Below are positions 39,334 to 45,885 of a stretch of 45,885 nucleotides of DNA, one piece after another (the stretch's first letter is position 1; each line of letters opens with the position of its first letter). Under the pieces are notes generated by a model. The model did no database searches and was not told the DNA's origin. It saw only the letters and a program-made list of their open reading frames with translations. Location of the stretch: the NCBI GenBank assembly GCA_024222395.1, contig JAAEPE010000234.1, positions 1-45,885 of the forward strand. Direction: 5' to 3'. The position numbers and the translations under genes are program-made. The stretch comes from Myxococcales bacterium (GTDB taxonomy: Bacteria > Myxococcota_A > Polyangia > Haliangiales > Haliangiaceae).

Positions 39334-39731
39334 CCGGCTTCGCCGAGGCAGTTGCCACCATATCTCTTTGGATGGCCCCCACCCTCGATGCGCCCTTGCC
39401 GGCGGATCTAGCAGCGCAAGTTGACCGACTCGAAGGCCATGAGGTGCAGCTGGGAGACGGCGACTATCAGATCGTCAACGTCGCCGGGGAAGGTGCGCCC
39501 TTGGTTGGTTGCATCCGCTTTGTTGGGAAAAGGCCAACCCTGGTCACCAGCACCAAGAGCTATCCTTTGCACGGACCTCTTGCCGTGCCGAGGATTGCCG
39601 GTCCCAACTACAAAGCTTGGGTGCTGGGTGCGGTCAACTCACAGGGCGTATTGACCGCGAGAAGATTGGGAATCCTTGCCGGCCCCTCTGCATGCGAGCA
39701 ACCTTCTCCGCTCAAGATGCCGAATAACTAA
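39327..39731 (+). CDS. Conserved-looking hypothetical protein
   Basis: Unrecognised. 134 residues from the GTG at 39327, which overlaps the PilZ stop by 7 bases; an ATG at 39372 (MAPTLDAPLPADLAAQVDRL) would give 119 residues and may be the true start. No signal peptide or membrane helix. The middle has an orderly beta pattern (DYQIVNVAGEGAPLVGCIRF, YPLHGPLAVPRIAGPNYKAW). Codon use looks coding. Likely cotranslated with the PilZ gene; function unknown. Confidence 0.6.
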   Translation: MLAGFAEAVATISLWMAPTLDAPLPADLAAQVDRLEGHEVQLGDGDYQIVNVAGEGAPLVGCIRFVGKRPTLVTSTKSYPLHGPLAVPRIAGPNYKAWVLGAVNSQGVLTARRLGILAGPSACEQPSPLKMPNN

Positions 39732-40042
39732 CCTGAATCCGCCACCGGTTTCAGGCTAGGAAGGGATTGCTGCGCGCCTTGTCGTTGTCAGCCCACGCAC
39801 TCTGAGGTAGTGGCTACAACCAAGGCCACTAGGAGCGCACATAGTACGAACTAGAGCTTCTCTCACGATGTCCTCCAATACGACCGCAATACGACGGTCA
39901 GCATACAGCTTGCAAAGAGCAGCCTCCCGGGGCACCGTCCCCTGCGTTCTATTCGCATCGACGCGAGAGTGCAATGGCCCCGGCCGGATATGGCCTTGCC
40001 GGTACACGGGCATAAAACAATGTCGCCGGACTCGACCGGCTC
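39732..40042. other. Intergenic region, convergent
   Basis: 311 bp between the hypothetical gene and the GAF gene. It opens with a hairpin CCTGAA...TTCAGG (39733-39756) that could terminate the left gene. The ~100-codon minus frame in it is basic and Cys/Arg-rich without recognisable family, so I do not call it. Confidence 0.4.
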
Positions 40043-41206
40043 CTAGTTTGCGCGTGTGTAGCGAAGGCACAGGACCAGGGCATCGAGTAGAACTTCCAAG
40101 TCCTCGTCGCCAAGCAGGAGGTCGTCGACCTCGCTAGCTATCGCATCGACTTCGTCGGCGCCTAGGTTTTCGCCTTGAATGCGCACCTCGAAATACTCGA
40201 CGTTCTCAACAACGTCTACCAGGAGTGGAGTGACGGTTGTGACGCCACTTGCGTTGGCCTCGGCGGCGCGAGAGAGCAGTAGGCTTAGGCCAGCGACCGC
40301 AACCGAGCGCCGCCCCACTATCGAGTGCGCCGAGGAGACGTCGGGCATCGTGACGCCGCCTACGAGGCGTGTCGAATGCAGGGCGAGACTGGCAGCGGTT
40401 CGAAGAACGTCCCCTAGCATCAAGGTGCGCCCGCCCTCTCCCCACAAATCCTCGACGACCATTACGACTTCGCGAACTCTGCTCGAGGCTCGTGAGATTT
40501 CCTCAATCAGGGCGACGAGGTCGTCAAAGGCCACGGTCGCTGCGACATCTTCGGCTTCAGATGAACTTGAGAGCTTGCTAACTACGGGAGATAGATCAGC
40601 AGCGACAATTCGAAGGTCGGAGGTGCCAAGATTAAGCGGAACCAGTGCGTTTCGCAGTTCGGCAAATGCCGGTGAGACAGTTCTGCACATCAAGGACTCG
40701 CGGCGCTCTTCCTTTTCTGGTCCTAAGAATTTTTCTACGCGCTTGCCGATAATGTAGCCAATATCCGCTATCGCCTCGCAATGCGACTCCGAGAAATCCC
40801 GCGACCTTGTGTCGAGCACGTGCAGGACACCAATGTGCCTATGATCCACCTCAATCGGTGTACTGAGACTCGCCCCGAACCCGCGACCACGCCAAGAACT
40901 CGGTACCCGAGGGTCGTTTTCGAGGTCGGTCATGATGACCTGCTGAGTACCGAAGCCCGACTCAATGATCGCCTCACAGTCATCAGCCGTGGCCCCCATC
41001 TGAGCTCGCAAGGGACTACCCACCAGATCGAGGCCGAGCATGACAATCGAGCAGTGGGTTGACGAGAGAGCATCTTCGAGCTGCTCCCTGAGAGCTCGAG
41101 CCAGACGCGGATCACACCCTCCAGCGCTAAACTTCGAGCGTAGCGTCTCGCGGTTGTCCTCAAATCCCATATCGGGTGCACCGTGAGCCGGTGCGCTCCT
41201 CGCCAT
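40043..41206 (-). CDS. GAF-domain protein with degenerate histidine-kinase-like C-terminus
   Basis: 387 residues from ATG 41206; the frame is open to 41437 but runs into the preceding gene. A GAF domain lies at ~50-190 (IESGFGTQQVIMTDLENDPR, GASLSTPIEVDHRHIGVLHV). After it, FAELRNALVPLNLGTSDL and later LVGGVTMPDVSSA, LSLLLSRAAEANASG and LVDVVENVEYFEVRIQG follow the outline of a HisKA/ATPase module, but the phospho-His and the Asn/Gly-rich ATP boxes are absent. It therefore looks like a pseudokinase sensor. Third of three minus-strand genes; ligand unknown. Confidence 0.7.
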   Translation of the reverse strand: MARSAPAHGAPDMGFEDNRETLRSKFSAGGCDPRLARALREQLEDALSSTHCSIVMLGLDLVGSPLRAQMGATADDCEAIIESGFGTQQVIMTDLENDPRVPSSWRGRGFGASLSTPIEVDHRHIGVLHVLDTRSRDFSESHCEAIADIGYIIGKRVEKFLGPEKEERRESLMCRTVSPAFAELRNALVPLNLGTSDLRIVAADLSPVVSKLSSSSEAEDVAATVAFDDLVALIEEISRASSRVREVVMVVEDLWGEGGRTLMLGDVLRTAASLALHSTRLVGGVTMPDVSSAHSIVGRRSVAVAGLSLLLSRAAEANASGVTTVTPLLVDVVENVEYFEVRIQGENLGADEVDAIASEVDDLLLGDEDLEVLLDALVLCLRYTRAN

Positions 41207-41270
41207 AGTTAGAGCTTCGGTCACTTCCCTATCAAAATTGACGGGGAAACCTCCGAAAGCCCTAGTGGGT

Positions 41271-42086
41271 TCAGCCAGGCACGTCGCCGAGCCGTTGATC
41301 GGTACTGGTGAAGAGGTTTGTTGCCGAGTCGGCCACAAACCCTTGAAATAGCTCTCCATCCGCCATCGAATGTCGGTAGGCAAACTCGTAATAGCAGGAA
41401 GGGATGCTATGCGTACCATCCGCGAACGCCACGTCAATGCAGGCAGCCATCGTGGAACTCTGCTCCAGTCCCACTCCGGGAGATCCCTTGATGAGGCCGC
41501 CGGTCGGGTTGAGCGGAAGCCCCGCCTCTTTGAGCAGCTCGTTGAGCTCTTTGAGTGAATTCACACTCTTGAGCCGATGCGTAGCGATAGTGAAGTGATT
41601 GGCGAGGTAGCCGAAGGCGACCAGCCACGCTGCGTATTGGCTCTCTTCGAGCAATGACCTATACGTCGCATAGTCCACAGGCCAAGTCCGCCCCGATGAG
41701 GCAAAGCGCCAGTCCGCCTCGAGCCCGACTGGGATCTGGTCGATGAGGCCATGGGCGATGTCGCGCAGCTCTTTGCTGCACTCGTCCAGCAGGAGTGCAG
41801 AAATGAAGACCTTGGGCATGCCTGGTTCAGCGTGCTCGTAGTGACAGGCTACGAGTTTCTTTTCTTTGAACTCGTAGCTCTCAACAGGCTCATAGCCACC
41901 ATCAACAAAGGCTCTATCAAGCACTTCGATATCGACTCGATCGTGAGCGAAGGTGCGAAGCGCGATGTGGTCATTGACGATGGTCTCACCACGCTCCGTC
42001 AGTAGTTTGGCAACCTGATCAGCCTGAGGAGTCATGGTGAGATAGTCCCGCCACAGCACCTCAAATAGGTCGTGAACAACGCCCAT
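41271..42086 (-). CDS. DUF1338 / HglS-like VOC dioxygenase
   Basis: 271 residues. Matches the DUF1338 family, whose characterised members (HglS/YdcJ) are Fe(II) 2-oxoadipate dioxygenase/decarboxylases yielding D-2-hydroxyglutarate in lysine breakdown. Metal ligands by pattern: H40 in VNDHIALRTF, H164 in LANHFTIATH, and E234 in YYEFAYR. EFKEKKLVACHYEH and NPTGGLIKGSPGVGLEQSST are further family blocks. ATG at 42086, 20 bases after the CopG-like gene. The substrate is assumed from family. Confidence 0.85.
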   Translation of the reverse strand: MGVVHDLFEVLWRDYLTMTPQADQVAKLLTERGETIVNDHIALRTFAHDRVDIEVLDRAFVDGGYEPVESYEFKEKKLVACHYEHAEPGMPKVFISALLLDECSKELRDIAHGLIDQIPVGLEADWRFASSGRTWPVDYATYRSLLEESQYAAWLVAFGYLANHFTIATHRLKSVNSLKELNELLKEAGLPLNPTGGLIKGSPGVGLEQSSTMAACIDVAFADGTHSIPSCYYEFAYRHSMADGELFQGFVADSATNLFTSTDQRLGDVPG

Positions 42087-42106
42087 CTGACTTCTAGAAT
42101 CCGGCG

Positions 42107-42313
42107 CTACTCGGTGCGGCCGCGCTCGTCTTCGTCACCACCAGCAATATCATTGACACTAGGGTACTTGGCGATTTCCGTGCGGGCGAGCTTCCATGCC
42201 TTCTGCACAATCCAGGAGAGAGAGCGGTCTTGTCGCTGGGCCTCGGCCTTGATCTCAAGGAGCATTTCCTCGGGAAAGTACAGAGACTGTTTACGCTTAT
42301 CTGAAGTAGCCAT
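42107..42313 (-). CDS. TIGR04563-type CopG/RHH-like small protein
   Basis: 68 residues, MATSDKRKQSLYFPEEMLLE then EAQRQDRSLSWIVQKAWKLA, followed by an acidic tail. This matches the myxobacterial TIGR04563 family by memory of its pattern: a short beta strand (QSLYFP) and two helices as in ribbon-helix-helix DNA-binding proteins. ATG at 42313. First of a tight trio with DUF1338 and GAF genes; perhaps a local regulator. No operator is obvious. Confidence 0.88.
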   Translation of the reverse strand: MATSDKRKQSLYFPEEMLLEIKAEAQRQDRSLSWIVQKAWKLARTEIAKYPSVNDIAGGDEDERGRTE

Positions 42314-42437
42314 GACTCTGAAAACGTTACCACGCGGAATGTGGCTGCACTATGCGACGGGCCTACAACCTGCGGAAATCTCGCACAAAGTCATTCATGC
42401 CCCTGGCTAGCCTCTCCCCCGTAGATGTTTCAGGGGT

Positions 42438-44432
42438 TTAGAGCGAATTACCGGCTTGCTTTGCCTCCAGCAATTCCCAGCGCTCGACGACTGCTTCGAG
42501 CTCAGCCTGGGCAGCGTGCAAGCGACGGCCGATTTCTGCGAAGTCGGCCCCAGCCTGTGAGCCGGCATTGGCGAGCTCAGCCTCGACTCCTTCTACCTTT
42601 GTCTCGCAATCGGAAATCCGGTCGAGGATACCCTCGAGCTCAATGCGCTCAGCGTATGTGAGCTTTGCGGGCCTGGCGGCCGTGGGCGAAGCAGCTGACT
42701 CTTTCGCAGCTGACTCTTTCGCAGCTGACTCTTTCGCAGCTGACTCTTTCGCAGCTGACTCTTTCGCTGCTGGCTTGGCAGCAGCAGGGGGCTTGGCAGC
42801 AGCAGACGACTTGCCCTCCTCCTTCGGCCGCCGTTTGGCGGCTTCCAACGCTTGATATGCGCTCGCGTAGCGCGTCACCTTGCCCTCCCCCTCGAAGGCA
42901 AGTATCGAAGTCGCGATGCGATCTAAGAAATATCGATCGTGAGTAATGACAATGGCGGTCGCTCCCGTGCTCACTAGCATATCTTCCAGAGAGCTCAGCG
43001 TGACCACGTCCAAGTCGTTTGTCGGTTCATCGAGAAGCAGGAGATTAACTGGATCGATGAGCATCTTGGCGAGCGCAACTCTGGCTCGCTCCCCGCCCGA
43101 TAAGAGTTTTACCTTGTCGCGAACACGCTTGCGATCAAATTGAAAACGACCGAGGTAGGCGTAGTTGGTAATACGCTCGTTGCCAACTTGCACGTCACCA
43201 CGGTTGCCAATAACGTTCTCGAAAATGCTCTCTTCGGGATTGAGATTGGCGCGCGCCTGCTCAAAATAGCCAACTCGCATTGTCTCACCCAGGGTGATGC
43301 TTCCCTTCGTAGGCTCAAGCTGACCCAGAATCGCGCGAAAGAGCGACGTCTTGCCTGCGCCGTTTCGGCCTAAGACGCCAACCCGATCGCCCTTCGCCAA
43401 AAAGAGGTCTAAGTTCTCAATTAGCGTCTTGCCGCCGAGTTCGAGACCGAGGCCCTTGATTTCGATAATCGTACGGCCGGTGCGAGCCTCACGGATCGAG
43501 AGCTTGCTTGCAGCTTGATTCGTCTTTGGGCCACCTTGGTCGCGCACTCCCTCGACGCGCTTGATTCGAGCTTTCTGCTTGGTCGTACGAGCCTGTGGGC
43601 TGCGGCTGAGCCACTCAAGCTCCGTGCGCAGAAAGTTCTGCCTATTGGTCTCGGTGCGGGCGTCGTGGGCAGCGCGTTCGGCTTTGGCTTCGAGATAAGC
43701 GTCCCAGCCGCCTTTGTAGGAATAAATCTCATTGCGATCGATTTCAACGATGCGCTGAGCCACTCGGTCAAGCATGTAGCGATCGTGGGTGATGAAGAGC
43801 AGCGCGCCTTTGAAGTTGTTGACCAACTCTTCTTCGAGGTATCTAATAGTCTCGACATCGAGGTGGTTGGTCGGTTCGTCGAGTATCGCCAGATCTGGCT
43901 GAGAAACGAGCAGTCTTGCCAAAGCCACACGACGCTTCTCGCCACCGGAAAGTTCTGAACAAAGAGCGTCTCGACGAGTCACGCCCATATGCTCCATGCA
44001 GCGCTCGACTTGGTGCATCCTCTCCCACCCACCGAGCCTCTCTATGGTGCCCACGCACTCTTGTTGTTCGGCGAGCAGCGCTTGCATAGCCTCCTCACTT
44101 GCCCCCGTGAGCTCCGCCGAGATGCTCTCATGGCGTTCGTAAGCCGCTTTCCAAGGCCCGAGCCCTTCCGCTACGACTTCGCGGCCACTCTTCTGTGGGT
44201 CGAGGTTCGGCTCTTGTGCGAAATAGCTGATGCGCAGGTTCTTCGCGCGGCGCACCTCTCCCGAGTCGGGAAGAATCTCACCGGCCAAGATCTTGGCGAG
44301 AGTGCTCTTGCCTGAGCCATTGATACCGAGAAGGCCGACTCGTTCTCCGGGCTGCAGCAAGATGCTAACCCCTTCGAGTACGACTTGGGCGCCAAAACTT
44401 CTGTGCAGGTCTTCTGCGATCAGTACAGACAT
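42438..44432 (-). CDS. ABC-F ATPase (Uup-like) with tandem-repeat linker
   Basis: Cytosolic twin-ATPase ABC-F protein acting on the ribosome. 664 residues from ATG 44432 (MSVLIAEDLHRSFG). First domain: GINGSGKST (~36), LSGGEKRRVALAR, ILDEPTNHLD, FITHDRYMLDR; the inter-domain helical arm (ARTKQ-type, SPQARTTKQKARIK); second domain: GRNGAGKTS (~358), LSGGERARVALAK, LLLDEPTNDLD. At ~556-580 five identical 15-bp repeats code AKESA units, then a coiled-coil C-terminal domain typical of Uup (ERIELEGILDRISDCETKVE). Uup-type, judged from this C-terminal coil; not an antibiotic-resistance subtype by any visible mark. Confidence 0.93.
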   Translation of the reverse strand: MSVLIAEDLHRSFGAQVVLEGVSILLQPGERVGLLGINGSGKSTLAKILAGEILPDSGEVRRAKNLRISYFAQEPNLDPQKSGREVVAEGLGPWKAAYERHESISAELTGASEEAMQALLAEQQECVGTIERLGGWERMHQVERCMEHMGVTRRDALCSELSGGEKRRVALARLLVSQPDLAILDEPTNHLDVETIRYLEEELVNNFKGALLFITHDRYMLDRVAQRIVEIDRNEIYSYKGGWDAYLEAKAERAAHDARTETNRQNFLRTELEWLSRSPQARTTKQKARIKRVEGVRDQGGPKTNQAASKLSIREARTGRTIIEIKGLGLELGGKTLIENLDLFLAKGDRVGVLGRNGAGKTSLFRAILGQLEPTKGSITLGETMRVGYFEQARANLNPEESIFENVIGNRGDVQVGNERITNYAYLGRFQFDRKRVRDKVKLLSGGERARVALAKMLIDPVNLLLLDEPTNDLDVVTLSSLEDMLVSTGATAIVITHDRYFLDRIATSILAFEGEGKVTRYASAYQALEAAKRRPKEEGKSSAAAKPPAAAKPAAKESAAKESAAKESAAKESAAKESAASPTAARPAKLTYAERIELEGILDRISDCETKVEGVEAELANAGSQAGADFAEIGRRLHAAQAELEAVVERWELLEAKQAGNSL
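42691..42765. repeat. VNTR of five 15-bp units in the ABC-F gene
   Basis: Five exact copies of GCAGCTGACTCTTTC in tandem, coding (A)AKES repeats on the minus strand; the flanking unit is a divergent sixth. In frame, so length can vary safely. Confidence 0.9.
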
Positions 44433-44567
44433 TAGATTCGAATAAATGATGAGTTCGAGGTGCTTGCCGAGAATCGCGAATGCATGGCTATCCGCGGCGC
44501 GCGCCGCACAGTAGCAGCCCGAGGTGGATATTGGACAGTGAATGCGCTGCAGCTGTACGCAGTCGAG

Positions 44568-44984
44568 ATACGCTACCTGCACACCATGATTCGCGTACGT
44601 GACCTCGGCTCTGCCCTTGACTTCTTCTGCAACAAAATCGGCCTCACCGAGTCTCATCGGCGGGAGACGGAGAAGGGTTCACCCTGGTCTTCCTCAGAGC
44701 TGGCGAGCAGGGCGCCGAAATTGATTTGACGTACAACTGGGACCAGGAAGAGCCTTACACCGAAGGCCGCAGCTTTGGGCACCTTGCCTATGCGGTCGAC
44801 GATATCCATGCGACCTGCCAGTCGCTCATGGATGCCGGCGTCACAATCAACCGGCCCCCCTCGCGACGGTCGCATGGCCTTTGTACGCTCGGGCGATGGG
44901 ATTTCGGTCGAACTCTTGCAAGATGGTGACACCCTCGAGCCTGCCGAGCCATGGGTTTCGATGCCCAATACCGATAGTTGCTAG
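44568..44984 (+). pseudogene. gloA: Lactoylglutathione lyase (glyoxalase I)-like pseudogene
   Basis: Three frames together give a VOC glyoxalase: [19 protein letters not shown]...[15 protein letters not shown], then [20 protein letters not shown]...[20 protein letters not shown], then [19 protein letters not shown]...[15 protein letters not shown] to a stop at 44982. Relative to an intact gene a base is missing near 44677 and an extra C is present in the CCCCCC run near 44858; the family start Met is ATA at 44568. Glyoxalase I converts the hemithioacetal of methylglyoxal and glutathione into lactoylglutathione. The two frameshifts make it a pseudogene unless the sequence is wrong. Confidence 0.7.
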
Positions 44985-45014
44985 GTGGCTCTCGGTCCGT
45001 GGTAAAGCGGGGGC

Positions 45015-45885
45015 GTGACACGGAAAACGCTCCCCATACTACTGCTTCTTACCTTCGCCGCTTCTTGCAGCAAGGGAAAACCAACGACCGCGAATAGCGC
45101 GAATGCGGCGGCAGCCGCGGCAGCCGAATTCGGCTTGGAGTACGAGCGCTACACCCTAGACAACGGCCTCACCGTCATACTGCACAAGGATACGAGTGAT
45201 CCGATCGTCGCCATGGCAACCGTCGTGCACGTGGGCTCAAGTCGCGAACGCCCAGGACGCACGGGCTTCGCTCACTTCTTCGAGCATATGTCGTTCAACA
45301 ACTCGGAAAACGTACCTATGGGGGCAAATCGAAAGATGATTCCCGAGCTCGGTGGTACGCGCAATGGAGGTACATGGGAAGACGCAACCATCTACTATGA
45401 GGTCGTTCCAAAGGACGCCTTTGCCAAACTGATGTGGATAGACTCCGATCGCTTTGGCTACATGATCAATACCGTCAAGGAAGGCACTCTCGAGCGAGAG
45501 AAACAGGTCGTCAAGAACGAGAAGCGCCAGCGCGTCGACAATAGAGCATACGGGCACACCGGCCACGTAATTCGCAAAGCCCTCTACCCCTCCGAGCACC
45601 CCTACAGCTGGACCGTCATTGGCGATTTGCAGGACTTGCAGAACGCAACGCTCAATGACGTGCGTGAGTTCTATGACGCCTACTACGTGCCCGCAAATGC
45701 CACGTTGGTCATTTCAGGAGACATCGACTTTGCCGAGACCAGGGCCATGACCGAGCAGTGGTTTGGCGAAATCAAGGCAGGTGCACCGGTTGAAGATATG
45801 CAACCGATGCCAGTCACGCTCGATGGCGAGAAGCGGCTCTCCCATCAGGACAATTTCGCGAAGACGGCCGAACTCCGCATGACCT
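45015..45885 (+). CDS. M16-family zinc protease, lipoprotein (5' part)
   Basis: Starts with GTG at 45015 after a G-rich stretch and runs off the window's right edge; 290 codons are visible. The N-terminus MTRKTLPILLLLTFAASCSK is a signal peptide with a lipobox-like Cys, then an Ala-rich linker. Then comes the insulinase-type N domain: LDNGLTVILHKDTSDPIVAM, the inverted zinc motif HFFEH in FAHFFEHMSFN (about 84), the second metal Glu region LEREKQVVKNEKRQR, and YYVPANATLVISGD. Family members cleave peptides; here probably an envelope protease. Length and the second half cannot be judged. Confidence 0.9.
   Translation, partial: MTRKTLPILLLLTFAASCSKGKPTTANSANAAAAAAAEFGLEYERYTLDNGLTVILHKDTSDPIVAMATVVHVGSSRERPGRTGFAHFFEHMSFNNSENVPMGANRKMIPELGGTRNGGTWEDATIYYEVVPKDAFAKLMWIDSDRFGYMINTVKEGTLEREKQVVKNEKRQRVDNRAYGHTGHVIRKALYPSEHPYSWTVIGDLQDLQNATLNDVREFYDAYYVPANATLVISGDIDFAETRAMTEQWFGEIKAGAPVEDMQPMPVTLDGEKRLSHQDNFAKTAELRMT

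Noticed and set aside
39756..40070. 104-codon minus-strand frame
   Set aside because: Arg/Cys-rich, no recognisable block and overlaps the GAF gene end; looks like noise in an intergenic region.
42691..42765. Tandem repeats as a CRISPR array
   Set aside because: Units are 15 bp without spacers and in frame with the ABC-F gene; same argument for 30966-31010.

Overview
The window reads as a chromosomal segment of a deltaproteobacterium, most likely of the phylum Myxococcota, with GC content that looks moderate for that group. Pointers: a decayed MshEN-type gene in a myxobacterial style, a TIGR04563-type CopG-like protein, a PilZ protein of the M. xanthus paralogous type, and two RpoD-like sigma genes. 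No phage, plasmid, CRISPR array or complete insertion sequence is visible. Almost everything is core metabolism and information processing, so the novelty lies in odd domain fusions, degenerate enzymes, a small mobile element and decaying genes.

Left part (1-13.5 kb): the 3' end of a class I aldolase gene (fbaB); a dead MshEN-domain gene carrying a 1-base deletion, a 162-bp transposon-like insertion and a nonsense codon; dnaG-rpoD; a tRNA with CAT anticodon followed by a zinc-ribbon protein (COG1579) and RNase P RNA (rnpB); a convergent gtrA-like/glycosyltransferase pair; typA/bipA; a small DksA/TraR-like zinc-finger gene; and a second RpoD-like sigma factor whose stop codon lies in the CTAG target site of a second, inverted copy of the 162-bp element.

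Middle (13.5-25.4 kb), mostly minus strand: a 7Fe ferredoxin, then malQ downstream of a compact complex I operon nuoE-F-J-K-L-M-N with overlapping or near-overlapping genes and a good sigma70-like promoter. NuoL has an unusual ~106-residue PKD-like tail. nuoA-D, G, H and I are not here. A HEAT-repeat-like lipoprotein and a PlsC-like acyltransferase follow.

Right part (26-45.9 kb): a frameshifted small lipoprotein; a heparinase-II/III-like gene split by an in-frame TAG; an S9 peptidase; then a minus-strand cluster, read as mpl-suhB-inactive M24-REC/REC/GGDEF-calcineurin-type phosphoesterase-mobA-dus. In this cluster Mpl (murein peptide recycling ligase) carries a C-terminal ArsN2-like acetyltransferase domain and the exported M24 'pita-bread' protein has lost most expected metal ligands. 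It is followed by a PilZ gene plus an unknown gene, a TIGR04563-DUF1338-GAF/degenerate kinase cluster, an ABC-F ATPase with a VNTR linker, a glyoxalase pseudogene with two frameshifts and an ATA in place of ATG, and the start of an M16 zinc protease lipoprotein.

The best candidates for something undescribed are the CTAG-targeting MITE (two copies, with proof of insertion from restoration of the host reading frame), the Mpl-GNAT fusion and its operon, the metal-site-less exported M24 protein and the NuoL-PKD fusion.
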